Assembly (NCBI GenBank): GCA_948442615.1
Contig: CAOJSG010000003.1
Coordinates: forward strand, 1-64,000
Direction of reading: 5' to 3'
Origin: an uncultured Alistipes sp.
GTDB taxonomy: Bacteria; Bacteroidota; Bacteroidia; Bacteroidales; Rikenellaceae
Length of the DNA stretch: 64,000 nt
The position numbers were made by a program, and so were the translations under genes. Positions 1 to 9,408 of this stretch are shown here, piece by piece. Each line of letters starts with the position of its first letter. Position 1 is the stretch's first letter. The notes under the pieces were generated by a model. It was not told where the DNA came from, did not search any database, and saw only the letters and a list, made by a program, of their open reading frames with translations.

Positions 1-1
1 C

Positions 2-124
2 GACCACCGCATCAACTACACGATCTACAACCTCTCGGCCTTCATGGACGGCGACATCCAGGACTGCATCGACCACCTGATCGTGGCCGAGAACGCCGAA
101 CGGCTCAAGGAGAGCGAGCTGTAA
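2..124 (+). CDS. prfA: Peptide chain release factor 1, C-terminal end (5' truncated by window)
   Basis: Reads [40 protein letters not shown], matching the RF-1 C-terminal pattern (TDHRIN...MDGDL..II..L). Confidence 0.85.
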   Translation, partial: DHRINYTIYNLSAFMDGDIQDCIDHLIVAENAERLKESEL

Positions 125-135
125 TCCAGCGTCCG

Positions 136-450
136 ATGCGGTTGCCGGAGAATTTCGACAGGGAGGTCTGCGCCGTGGCGGCGCAGATTCCGCACGGCCG
201 CGTCGCCACCTACGGGCAGATCGCCCGGCTGGTCGGCCATCCGCTCCACGCCCGCCGGGTGGGCCGCGCGCTCGCCGCGGCACCGCCGGAGATCCCCTGC
301 CACCGGGTCGTCGACAGCCGGGGAGGAACCGTCGCGGCATGGCCGCGACAACGGGAGCTGCTGGAGGCGGAGGGGATCCGCTTCCGCGAAAACGGCCGGC
401 TCGACCTGAACCGCTACGGCTGGGAACTCCTCCGCACGGCGAAACCTTGA
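136..450 (+). CDS. MGMT-family methylated-DNA cysteine methyltransferase / alkyltransferase-like protein (DNA-binding domain only)
   Basis: 104 aa; IPHGRVATYGQIARLVGHP and IPCHRVV active-site motif. Confidence 0.85.
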   Translation: MRLPENFDREVCAVAAQIPHGRVATYGQIARLVGHPLHARRVGRALAAAPPEIPCHRVVDSRGGTVAAWPRQRELLEAEGIRFRENGRLDLNRYGWELLRTAKP

Positions 451-564
451 AAGCCGCCCGCACGGCGACACCCCTCCGTCCCGGCGGCCGCATCCGGCGC
501 CGCCAAGGCCGCACGCCGGTACAATATCCCGCCCCGGCAATCCGTTTGAAACGAAAAAACACCG

Positions 565-1113
565 ATGAAGAGATACCTGCTTTCCCTCCTGGCACTGCAC
601 CTGCTGCCCGCGGCGGCGCAGGAGCTCCCCGACCGCGAACCCCTCTACATCGTCAACGGCGAAGAGCGCACGGAGATCCGGAGCATCCCGCCCGACGACA
701 TCGAACGCGTCGAGATGCTTCCGGCCGACGAGGAGACCGTCGCCCGCTACGGACAACGCGCATCGAACGGCGTGATGCTCGTCTCGCTGCGCTACGACAC
801 GCCGGCCCGCTTCGCCGAGGCCGACTCCTTCTCCGACTACATCGCCGACCGCGTGCGGTGGGACGAGACCGACCCCACCGCACGCGTCGTGCTGCGCTAC
901 ACGATCACGGAGACGGGCCGCGCGGAGGTCAATCAGGAGCTCGAATCCACGGACAACCGGCTCAAGCGGCGCGTGCTGAAGGCGCTCGCCGAAGCCCCCG
1001 CCTGGACGCCCGCCACCAAAAACGGCAGTCCGATCGCCTCGCAGGGCATTCTGCGCATCCAGCTTCCGAAAGGCCGCCGGATGCCGCGGCAGGTAGAGCT
1101 CATTATCCGATAA
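565..1113 (+). CDS. Secreted protein with TonB-receptor-plug-like segment and TonB C-terminal-like domain
   Basis: Signal peptide; LYIVNGEE..IPPDDIERVEMLPADEETVARYGQRASNGVMLVSL resembles the SusC plug motif, followed by a TonB-CTD-like tail. Confidence 0.6.
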   Translation: MKRYLLSLLALHLLPAAAQELPDREPLYIVNGEERTEIRSIPPDDIERVEMLPADEETVARYGQRASNGVMLVSLRYDTPARFAEADSFSDYIADRVRWDETDPTARVVLRYTITETGRAEVNQELESTDNRLKRRVLKALAEAPAWTPATKNGSPIASQGILRIQLPKGRRMPRQVELIIR

Positions 1114-1132
1114 AATTCGTATCTTCGCGGCG

Positions 1133-2365
1133 ATGCAGGCACCCATCACACTCTCGGAATTGCAGCGGCTCGTGAAGCAGACCCTTCACGAGCGTTTCGC
1201 TCTGCCGCTGTGGGTGGGCGCCGAAATCTCCGAAATCAAGGTGAACTACTCGGGCCACTGCTACCTCGAGCTGGTCGAGAAGGGCGGCAGCGGAACCCCC
1301 ACGGCGCAGGCCCGCGCCGTGATCTGGCGGAGCAACTACCCCCGCATCGCCGGTTATTTCGAAGCGGAGACCGGACAGAAGCTGGTCGCCGGCATCCGCA
1401 TCCTCGCCAAGGCCGTAGTCACCTACCACGAACTCTACGGGTTCTCGCTGCAAATCCTCGACATCGACCCCTCCTACACGCTGGGCGACCTCGAACGGCA
1501 GCGGCAGCAGACCATCGCCCGGCTGCAGCAGGACGGCGTGTGGGAGCTCAACCGCGAGACGGCGATGCCCGCCGTGGTGCAGCGCATCGCCGTGATCTCG
1601 AGCGCCAACGCCGCCGGATACCGGGATTTCTGCAAGGAGCTGGAGAGAAGCCCCTACGCCTTCCGCACGCAGCTTTTCGACGCCTTCATGCAGGGCGATT
1701 CGGCCGAAGCGTCGATCATCGCGGCACTCTGCGCCGTGGCCGACCGGCAGGAGGCGTTCGACGCCGCGGTGCTCATCCGCGGCGGAGGTTCGCGCAACGA
1801 CCTGCGGTGCTTCGACGCCTACAGGCTCTGCTCCTACGTCGCCCAGTTCCCGCTGCCGGTCGTCACCGGCATCGGGCACGACAAGGATACCAGCGTGGCG
1901 GACCTGGTGGCCCACACGGCGCTCAAAACCCCGACGGCCGCGGCCGGATGGCTCGTCGAGCGGGCCGCAGCCTTCGAAAGCCGGCTCGACAGCGCCTCGC
2001 TGCAGCTGCACGACGCCGCGACCGGGCTGATCCGCCGCCACGAAACCGCGCTCGAACGGCTGCGCGGCGAAATCCGGCTGCACGCGCACGGCCTCCTCGA
2101 CCGGCAGCGGACGCTGCTGCAGCAACGGAGCGCGGCGCTGCCCGAGGCCGTCCGCAGCTTCGTGGCCCGCACGGCCGCACGGCTGGAGACGGCGCGCGAA
2201 CTGACCGAAAGCCGCTCGCCGCAGCGCATCCTGCGGCTGGGATTCGCCGTGGTGCGCGACGCCGGAAAGCCCCTCCTCTCGGTGCACGACACCGCGGCGG
2301 GGCGGTGCCTCGACATCGAAGTGGCGGACGGAACCCTCACCGCAACAGTCAAAGAGAAACGATAA
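1133..2365 (+). CDS. xseA: Exodeoxyribonuclease VII large subunit
   Basis: OB-fold N-terminus (LWVGAEISEIK) and RGGGSRNDLRCFD, PVVTGIGHDKDTSVADLVAHTALKTPTAAA. Confidence 0.95.
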   Translation: MQAPITLSELQRLVKQTLHERFALPLWVGAEISEIKVNYSGHCYLELVEKGGSGTPTAQARAVIWRSNYPRIAGYFEAETGQKLVAGIRILAKAVVTYHELYGFSLQILDIDPSYTLGDLERQRQQTIARLQQDGVWELNRETAMPAVVQRIAVISSANAAGYRDFCKELERSPYAFRTQLFDAFMQGDSAEASIIAALCAVADRQEAFDAAVLIRGGGSRNDLRCFDAYRLCSYVAQFPLPVVTGIGHDKDTSVADLVAHTALKTPTAAAGWLVERAAAFESRLDSASLQLHDAATGLIRRHETALERLRGEIRLHAHGLLDRQRTLLQQRSAALPEAVRSFVARTAARLETARELTESRSPQRILRLGFAVVRDAGKPLLSVHDTAAGRCLDIEVADGTLTATVKEKR

Positions 2366-2366
2366 G

Positions 2367-2558
2367 ATGGCGAAAAAACAGATCGCATACGCGGAGGCGA
2401 TGACCCGCATCGACGAGATTCTGGAACGGCTCCGCAACGAAGAGATGGACGTGGACCGGCTGGCCGCCGAGGTGAAATGCGCCACGGAGCTGATCGCCCG
2501 ATGCAAAGAGCGCCTGCTGAAGGCCGAAACGGACGTAAAGAAGATTCTGGAGTCCTGA
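2367..2558 (+). CDS. xseB: Exodeoxyribonuclease VII small subunit
   Basis: 63 aa, immediately downstream of xseA; RIDEILERLRNEEMDVDRLAAEVK. Confidence 0.9.
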   Translation: MAKKQIAYAEAMTRIDEILERLRNEEMDVDRLAAEVKCATELIARCKERLLKAETDVKKILES

Positions 2559-2771
2559 TCCGCAACCCGTCGGCGGCACCGGGCATCCCCGGCAGGGCCG
2601 GGAAGCCCGGCCGACGCACGGCGGACGCAGGCCGTTCGCCGCGGCGCGCCGAAACGGCCGCGCGGACGAAACGGCCACAAAAAAGCGGCGGCGCGGGACC
2701 GCGGCGGCACGACCGTCGCGAAGGCCGTCCCGGCCGCCGGAAACAGACGAACCGAACTGGCAGCAAAGCCT

Positions 2772-3560
2772 ATGAAACGCTTGATAAAGTGGGCACTGAA
2801 CCACATTCCCCGCTCCGTGCTGCAGCGCATCGCAGGATGGGCCGTCCCCCTCGTCGGACTGTTCTACAAGGGACGCGGCCGCATCTGCCCGGTCTGCGGC
2901 GCGAAATACCGCCGATTCATGCCCTACGGCTACGTGAACGCACGGCCCGACGCCCTTTGCCCCCGCTGCCTGTCGCTCGAGCGGCACCGCCTGCTGTGGC
3001 TCTACCTCCGCCGCGAAACCGACCTGTTCGACCATTTTCCCAAGACGCTCCACATCGCGCCCGAAGTCTGCCTGATGCGGCATCTGCGCCGCCATTTCGC
3101 TCCGTGCCCGCAGCAGTACGTCACGGCCGACCTGGAGAGCCCGCTCGCCCGGCTGCACTTCGACATCCAGGAGATCCCGCTCGAGGCAGGCTATGCCGAA
3201 GTCGTCCTCTGCAACCACATCCTCGAGCACGTCCCCGACGACCGCAAGGCGATGCGCGAACTGCACCGGATCCTGCGTCCCGGAGGCTGGGGCGTCGTCC
3301 TGTCGCCGGTCGACGACGCACGGGCGGCGACTTTCGAAGACGACACGATCGTCGATCCGGCCGAGCGGACGCGCATCTTCGGACAGTACGACCACCGGCG
3401 CATCTACGGACGCGACTACGCCGACCGGCTGCGCGAAGCGGGATTCCAGGTCGACGAGATCGACTACGCCGCGCGCTTCACGCCCGAAGAGCGGCGCACC
3501 TTCGCCCTGCCGGCGGACCGGCTCTACGTCGTGCACAAAGAGCGGACCGGCGCATCGTGA
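2772..3560 (+). CDS. Class I SAM-dependent methyltransferase with N-terminal Cys4 zinc-ribbon-like motif
   Basis: CPVCG...CPRC motif; EVVLCNHILEHVPDDRKAMRELHRILRPGGWGVVLSPV. Confidence 0.85.
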   Translation: MKRLIKWALNHIPRSVLQRIAGWAVPLVGLFYKGRGRICPVCGAKYRRFMPYGYVNARPDALCPRCLSLERHRLLWLYLRRETDLFDHFPKTLHIAPEVCLMRHLRRHFAPCPQQYVTADLESPLARLHFDIQEIPLEAGYAEVVLCNHILEHVPDDRKAMRELHRILRPGGWGVVLSPVDDARAATFEDDTIVDPAERTRIFGQYDHRRIYGRDYADRLREAGFQVDEIDYAARFTPEERRTFALPADRLYVVHKERTGAS

Positions 3561-3720
3561 CCGCGCGCCGCTGCCCGACGCCCGGCCGGACCGACGCGCA
3601 CCGCACGTCTCCTCCGAACCCGAAGCGGGCGGACACGCGACCGCCGGAGGCCCGACCGATCCGCACGTCCGGTTCCCGCCCCGTTCAAACCGACAAACTC
3701 ACATCAAATTTTTCGACCCG

Positions 3721-4605
3721 ATGAAAACCAATTCCCTGCGCGCATGGTTCGTCGCCGTGCGCCCCTACAGTTTCGGCGCCGCCTCCATTCCGGTAGCGGT
3801 CGCTTCGGCGCTGGCCTACACCGACGGCTCGTTCCACTGGCTGCCGGCCCTGCTGTGCTGGCTCTTCGCCCTGTCGATGCAATGCACCGCCAACCTCGTC
3901 AACGACCTCTGGGACTTTCTGAAGGGGGCCGACCGACCCGACCGGCTCGGTCCCGACCGCGCCTTCGCCAAAGGCTACATCACGCTGCCGGCCATGAAAG
4001 CCGGAATCGCAGCCTTCACCCTGCTCTCCTGCGCCATCGGCTCGGGCCTGCTCTGGTACGGCGGCTGGTGGATGATCCCGGTGGGGCTGGCCTGCGTCGT
4101 GTTCGCCTTTTTCTACACGGCCGGACCCTATCCGCTGGCCTATCACGGACTGGGCGATGTCGCCGTCGTGCTGTTCTTCGGCGTGGTGCCGGTCGGCTTC
4201 ACCTACTACCTGCTCACCGGCACCTGGACCTGGGAGACGACGACGGCGGCGCTGGCGTGCGGGCTGGTGATCGACACGATGCTGTGGGTCAACAACTTCC
4301 GCGACCGCGAAGAGGACGCCCGCTGCGGCAAGCGCACGATCATCGTCTGCCTGGGCGCCGCCTTCGGACGCTGGGGCTACCTGTTCCTCGGCACGGCCGC
4401 CGTGCTGCTCTGCCTGGGATTCCTCGCGACCGGACGCTGGGGCGCGGCCCTGCTGCCGCTGCTCTACTGGGCGCTCTTCTTCGGCACGTGGCGCAAAATG
4501 GTGCGGATCGACCACGGCGAAGAGCTGAACGTCTGCCTGAGCGAGACGGCCCGCAACCTCACGCTGTTCGGCCTGCTGCTGACGATCGGAATCCTGATCG
4601 GGTAA
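3721..4605 (+). CDS. menA: 1,4-dihydroxy-2-naphthoate prenyltransferase
   Basis: UbiA-family; NLVNDLWDFLKGAD and NNFRDREEDARCGKRTI motifs, multiple TM segments. Confidence 0.88.
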   Translation: MKTNSLRAWFVAVRPYSFGAASIPVAVASALAYTDGSFHWLPALLCWLFALSMQCTANLVNDLWDFLKGADRPDRLGPDRAFAKGYITLPAMKAGIAAFTLLSCAIGSGLLWYGGWWMIPVGLACVVFAFFYTAGPYPLAYHGLGDVAVVLFFGVVPVGFTYYLLTGTWTWETTTAALACGLVIDTMLWVNNFRDREEDARCGKRTIIVCLGAAFGRWGYLFLGTAAVLLCLGFLATGRWGAALLPLLYWALFFGTWRKMVRIDHGEELNVCLSETARNLTLFGLLLTIGILIG

Positions 4606-5259
4606 TCAGTAGAGAAAAAAGACGATGGCCGTGAAGTGGCAGGCCACGGCCAGGTTGATGAGCAGATGCCACACCAGGTGGTGGTATCTGAAGCCCTTTT
4701 TCGCATAGAACCAGGCGCCGAGCGTGTAGAGCACGCCCCCGGCCGCGATGAGCGCGAGCAGCGCCGTCGACGCCTGCCGCACGAACAGCGGCATGAAAAA
4801 GACGATGGTCCACCCCATCACCAGGTAGATCGTCAGGCTGACGGCCGGGATCGAACGCCGCGACAGCGACTTGTAGAAGATCCCGAACAGCACCATGGCC
4901 CACTGCACGGCCGTGATGACGACGCCCTGCCAGCCGCCGATGACCGAAAGGGCGATGGGCGTATAGCTGCCCGCGATGGCCACGTAGATGAAGATATGGT
5001 CCAGAATGTGGAATACGGCCTTGTGCTTCGACGCGGGATTCATCGAATGGTAGAGCGTCGAGGCGAGAAACATCAGGAAAATCGAGATCACGAAGATCGA
5101 GACCGAAACCGCGGCGAGCACATCGCCGCCGCCCTGCGCATAGGCCCACACCGACGCGAAAGGCAGGGCGCAGAGCACCAGCAGCGCCATCGCGCCGTGC
5201 GACACCGAGTTACCGATCTCTTCGCCCACCGTGGGGACATAGGTCTTTTTCGTTCTCAT
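4606..5259 (-). CDS. Hemolysin III / PAQR-like membrane protein (TrhA/YqfA family)
   Basis: EEIGNSVSHGAMAL, STLYHSMNP..KHKAVFHILDHIFIYVAIAGSYTPIAL, HLLINLAVACHFTAI. Confidence 0.93.
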   Translation of the reverse strand: MRTKKTYVPTVGEEIGNSVSHGAMALLVLCALPFASVWAYAQGGGDVLAAVSVSIFVISIFLMFLASTLYHSMNPASKHKAVFHILDHIFIYVAIAGSYTPIALSVIGGWQGVVITAVQWAMVLFGIFYKSLSRRSIPAVSLTIYLVMGWTIVFFMPLFVRQASTALLALIAAGGVLYTLGAWFYAKKGFRYHHLVWHLLINLAVACHFTAIVFFLY

Positions 5260-5293
5260 CTTCCCGCGCTTAATGATTAGTCGGCGTCAAATG

Positions 5294-5316
5294 TAGGAAA
5301 TTTTTTCCTACCTTTG
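5294..5316 (+). promoter_or_regulatory. relA/spoT upstream region: TAGGAAA-TTT-TTTCCTA inverted repeat overlapping a TAnnTTTG -7 box (TACCTTTG)
   Basis: Direct reading: inverted repeat 5294-5310, -7 box 5309-5316; consistent with the Bacteroidetes sigma-ABfr consensus. Confidence 0.55.
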
Positions 5317-5343
5317 CGAACAAGGTTGGTTAAGTTGACAAAA

Positions 5344-7545
5344 ATGGACTTTTCACGCTACGAGAAACTTCGCGCGCACGTGCGGAGCAACTTTTCGTCC
5401 GAGACGCAGCGGCTCGTGGACGAAGCGCTGGCCTATGCGGACGAAAAGCTCGCCGGACTGGAGCGCTATGACGGCCGGCCGCTGCTGGACCACGCCGCGG
5501 CCGTGGCCCGCATCGTCGTGGAGGAGGTGGGGCTGGGACGCAACTCGGCGGTCTCGGCCATCCTGCACGACGTCGTGCGGCTGGCGCACAAGCAGCTGCC
5601 CGCAGAGGAGTTCCTGGCCCTCGCGGCTGAGATCCGCGAACGCTTCGGCAAAGAGGTCGTGGGCATCACCGTCGGCCTGGCCAACATCTCGGAGCTGAAG
5701 CTGAAGGTGGCCAAGGAGCAGGCCGACAATTTCCGCGACCTGATCGTCAGCTATTCGGAAGATCCGCGCGTGATCCTCATCAAGCTGGCCGACCGGCTGG
5801 AGGTGATGCGCTCGCTCGCGATCTTCCCCCGCGAGAAGCGGCGCAAGAAGAGCTGGGAGGCGCTGAATCTCTACGCCCAGATCGCCCACAAGCTGGGTCT
5901 CTACGAGATCAAGAGCGAGCTGGAGGACATCGCCCTGAAATACCTCGAACCGAAAGACTACGAACACATCGTCGCCAAGCTCGAGGAGAGCGCCGACGAA
6001 CGCCGGGCCTTCATCGCGCGCTTCCTGGTCCCGATCACCGAGCGGCTGGACCGGACAGGCATCCGCTACCACGTCAAGAGCCGCACCAAATCGATCTTCT
6101 CGATCTGGACCAAGATGCAGAAACAGCGCGTGCCGTTCGAGGGCGTCTACGACATTTTCGCCATCCGCATCATCATCGACTGTCCGCCCGAGGTGGAGAA
6201 GCCGCAGTGCTGGACGGTCTACTCGATCGTGACGGACTTCTACACGCCCAATCCGCAGCGCATGCGCGACTGGATCTCGATCCCGAAATCGAACGGCTAC
6301 GAATCGCTCCACACGACCGTCTCGGCCGACGGGCGCTGGGTCGAAGTGCAGATCCGCACCGAACGCATGGATGCCGTGGCCGAACGCGGCATCGCGGCCC
6401 ACTGGCGCTACAAGGGGGTGAAGCAGGGGGCGCAGACCAGCGAGCAGTGGCTCGGACGGCTGCGCGAGCTGATGGAGGATACGCCCCACTCGCTCGCCCA
6501 GCGCTTCGACGCCAAACCGGCCTCGGGCGAGATCTTCGTCTTCACGCCCAACGGCGACCTGCGCAAGCTGCCCGAAGGGGCCTCGCTGCTCGACTTCGCC
6601 TTCGACATCCACACGGGGCTGGGCGCCACGTGCGTCGGCGGCAAGGTCAACAACCGGGCCGCCGCGATCCGCGACGTGCTGCACAACGGCGACATCGTGG
6701 AGATCGCCACGCAGAAGAACCAGACGCCCAAGGCCGACTGGCTCGCGTTCGTCGTCACCTCGAAGGCGCGCAACAAAATCAAGTCGTTCCTGCGCGAGGA
6801 GCAGGCCAAGCACTCCCGCATGGGGCGCGAGGAGCTGGAGCGCAAGCTCAAAAACTGGAAGTTCGCCATCACGATGGACGAGGCGGTCGCCTACCTGGGC
6901 AAGTATTTCAAACTGCGCACCGGCACCGAGGTGTACGGACTGATCGCCACGCAGAAGGTCGACCTGGCCACCGTCAAGGAGATCCTCTCCCGCCACCTCT
7001 CGGGCGAAGCGGCCGAGGAGCGCCGGGCCGCCGCCGCGGAGATCGAGCGCCAGAAGAGCGGCGCCGCGAAAGAGCGTCCGAACGACGGCGGCGACGCGCT
7101 GGTGATCGACGACGACATCTCGAAGATCAAGTACAAGCTGGCCAAGTGCTGCAACCCGATCAAGGGCGACGAGATCTTCGGCTTCGTGACGATCAATGCC
7201 GGCATCACCATCCACCGCACCGACTGCCCCAACGCCCGGCGTATGCGCGAGCTCTACCCCTACCGCGTGATCGACGCCCGCTGGCGCTCGTCGGCCGAAG
7301 GGGCGTTCCGTGCCACGATCCGCATCGTGGCGGCCGACACCACGGGCATGGCTAACCACATCACGGAGGTCATCAGCCGCGAGCTGAAGCTCAACATCCG
7401 GTCGATCAACTTCGAAGCGGCCGCCAACGGCTGCGTCGCCGGCACGGTCTCGGTCGAGGTTCCCGGCTCGTCCGTCGTCGACACGCTCATCCACTCGATC
7501 ATGCGCATCCGCGGCGTGCAGCGCGCCTACCGCGTAAACAACTGA
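5344..7545 (+). CDS. Bifunctional (p)ppGpp synthetase/hydrolase RelA/SpoT
   Basis: HD, RelA synthetase, TGS and ACT domains recognisable (DHAAAVARIV..., GVYDIFAIRIII, EIFVFTPNGDLRKLPEGASLLDFAFDIHTGLG). Start taken at the ATG giving MDFSRYEKLRAHV; the upstream ATG at 5314 lies inside the -7 box region. Confidence 0.92.
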   Translation: MDFSRYEKLRAHVRSNFSSETQRLVDEALAYADEKLAGLERYDGRPLLDHAAAVARIVVEEVGLGRNSAVSAILHDVVRLAHKQLPAEEFLALAAEIRERFGKEVVGITVGLANISELKLKVAKEQADNFRDLIVSYSEDPRVILIKLADRLEVMRSLAIFPREKRRKKSWEALNLYAQIAHKLGLYEIKSELEDIALKYLEPKDYEHIVAKLEESADERRAFIARFLVPITERLDRTGIRYHVKSRTKSIFSIWTKMQKQRVPFEGVYDIFAIRIIIDCPPEVEKPQCWTVYSIVTDFYTPNPQRMRDWISIPKSNGYESLHTTVSADGRWVEVQIRTERMDAVAERGIAAHWRYKGVKQGAQTSEQWLGRLRELMEDTPHSLAQRFDAKPASGEIFVFTPNGDLRKLPEGASLLDFAFDIHTGLGATCVGGKVNNRAAAIRDVLHNGDIVEIATQKNQTPKADWLAFVVTSKARNKIKSFLREEQAKHSRMGREELERKLKNWKFAITMDEAVAYLGKYFKLRTGTEVYGLIATQKVDLATVKEILSRHLSGEAAEERRAAAAEIERQKSGAAKERPNDGGDALVIDDDISKIKYKLAKCCNPIKGDEIFGFVTINAGITIHRTDCPNARRMRELYPYRVIDARWRSSAEGAFRATIRIVAADTTGMANHITEVISRELKLNIRSINFEAAANGCVAGTVSVEVPGSSVVDTLIHSIMRIRGVQRAYRVNN

Positions 7546-7572
7546 CATCTACTTTTTTTTACCGAACGATAA

Positions 7573-8190
7573 ATGAATAACAAATCTATCAGCGTCATCT
7601 TCGCCGAACCGATCCACGCGCAGCACGCCCAGCGTATCTGCGACCTGATCTACGAATCGGCGTTGCAGCGGGGTACCGGGATCGCCAAGCGGTCGCCCGA
7701 GTACATCGCCGCGAAGATCACGGGCGGCAAGGCCGTCGTGGCGCTGGACGGTGAGAAGCTCATCGGCTTCAGCTACATCGAGTGTTGGGGGCACGGCGAT
7801 TTCGTCGCCACCTCCGGACTGATCGTCGATCCCGAGTACCGCCACATGGGACTCGCGGAGCAGATCAAACGACGAACCTTCGAGCTGGCCCGACGACGAT
7901 TCCCCTATGCCAAGTTATTCAGCATCACCACCTCGCTGCCGGTCATGAAGCTCAACTCGCGGATGGGCTACGTGCCCGTGACCTTCTCGGAGCTGACCGA
8001 GGACGACGAGTTCTGGCAGGGCTGCCAGGGCTGCTGCAACTACGACATCCTCCAGCGCAACCACCGCCGGATGTGCCTCTGCACGGGCATGCTCTACGAT
8101 CCGGCCAACGAACGGCCCCGGCAGTCGCGCATGGCGCCCTACGTCATGTACCTGCGCAACAAGATCAAGAAACTGTTTCACCTGAAATGA
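7573..8190 (+). CDS. GNAT-family acyltransferase; candidate N-acylglutamate synthase of the arginine pathway
   Basis: GNAT fold motifs (ATSGLIVDPEYRHMGLAEQIKRRTFELARRRFP); adjacent to argG; Cys-rich WQGCQGCCNYDILQRNHRRMCLC. Confidence 0.75.
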   Translation: MNNKSISVIFAEPIHAQHAQRICDLIYESALQRGTGIAKRSPEYIAAKITGGKAVVALDGEKLIGFSYIECWGHGDFVATSGLIVDPEYRHMGLAEQIKRRTFELARRRFPYAKLFSITTSLPVMKLNSRMGYVPVTFSELTEDDEFWQGCQGCCNYDILQRNHRRMCLCTGMLYDPANERPRQSRMAPYVMYLRNKIKKLFHLK

Positions 8191-8205
8191 AAATCACGAA
8201 ATAAC

Positions 8206-9408
8206 ATGGAAAAGAAAAAAGTCGTCCTGGCCTTCAGCGGAGGCCTCGACACCTCATTCTGCGCGAAATACCTCTCCGAAGAGCAGGGTTACGACGTCTA
8301 CACGGCCATCGCCAACACGGGCGGATTCTCCCGGTCCGAACTGGAGCGGATCGAGGCGCGCGCGCTGGAGCTGGGCGCCGTGAAGCACGCCACGCTCGAC
8401 ATCGAACAGGAGTACTACGAGAAGAGCATCCGCTACATGGTCTACGGCAACGTCCTGCGCAACGGCACCTACCCGATTTCGGTCAGCTCGGAGCGCATCT
8501 TCCAGGCCATCGCCATCATCGAATACGCCAAGAGCATCGGGGCCGACGCCGTGGCGCACGGTTCGACCGGCGCCGGCAACGACCAGGTGCGTTTCGACCT
8601 GACGTTCCAGATTCTCGCACCCGAGATCGAGATCATCACCCCGACGCGCGACATGACCCTCACGCGCGAATACGAGATCGACTACCTGCGCCGCCACGGC
8701 ATCACGGCCGACTACAAGAAGATGGAGTACTCGATCAACAAAGGGCTGTGGGGCACCTCGATCGGCGGCAGGGAGACGCTGCACTCGGAGCAGACGCTGC
8801 CCGAGGAGGCCTATCCGAGCCAAATCGAGGCCGAAGGCGAGGAGCGGCTCACGATCGCCTTCGAACAGGGCGAGATCGCGGCCGTCAACGGCCGGCCCTA
8901 CGCCGACAAGGTGGAGGCCATCCGGGCCGTGGAGGCTGCCGGGGCGAAGTTCGGCATCGGCCGCGACATGCACATCGGCGACACGATCATCGGCATCAAG
9001 GGCCGCGTGGGCTTCGAGGCCGCCGCGCCAATGCTCATCATCGCCGCCCACAAGATGCTCGAGAAGCACACGCTGACCAAATGGCAGCTCTACTGGAAGG
9101 AGCAGGTGGCCACGTGGTACGGCATGTTCCTGCACGAGGCGCAGTACCTCGAGCCCGTCATGCGCGACATCGAGGCGATGCTCCTCTCGTCGCAGCGCAA
9201 CGTCACGGGCACCGTGGAGCTGATCCTGCGGCCGCGCAACTACACGCTAGTGGGCGTCTCGTCGCCGTTCGACCTGATGAAGACCGACTTCGGCGAATAC
9301 GGCGAGGTCAACAAGGCCTGGACGGCCGACGACGTGAAGGGCTTCACGAAGATCCTGGGCAACCAGATCAAGATCTACCACAACGTCCAAAAACGCAACG
9401 GCAAATGA
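8206..9408 (+). CDS. argG: Argininosuccinate synthase
   Basis: KVVLAFSGGLDTSFCAKYL, AHGSTGAGNDQVRFD. Confidence 0.96.
   Translation: MEKKKVVLAFSGGLDTSFCAKYLSEEQGYDVYTAIANTGGFSRSELERIEARALELGAVKHATLDIEQEYYEKSIRYMVYGNVLRNGTYPISVSSERIFQAIAIIEYAKSIGADAVAHGSTGAGNDQVRFDLTFQILAPEIEIITPTRDMTLTREYEIDYLRRHGITADYKKMEYSINKGLWGTSIGGRETLHSEQTLPEEAYPSQIEAEGEERLTIAFEQGEIAAVNGRPYADKVEAIRAVEAAGAKFGIGRDMHIGDTIIGIKGRVGFEAAAPMLIIAAHKMLEKHTLTKWQLYWKEQVATWYGMFLHEAQYLEPVMRDIEAMLLSSQRNVTGTVELILRPRNYTLVGVSSPFDLMKTDFGEYGEVNKAWTADDVKGFTKILGNQIKIYHNVQKRNGK

Noticed and set aside
1120-1127. TATCTTCG as a -7 box for xseA
   Set aside because: Departs from TAnnTTTG, no convincing -33 element and too close to the ATG.
7553-7560. 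T8 run before the GNAT gene as a terminator or phase-variable promoter tract
   Set aside because: No adjacent hairpin and no identifiable promoter elements with critical spacing.
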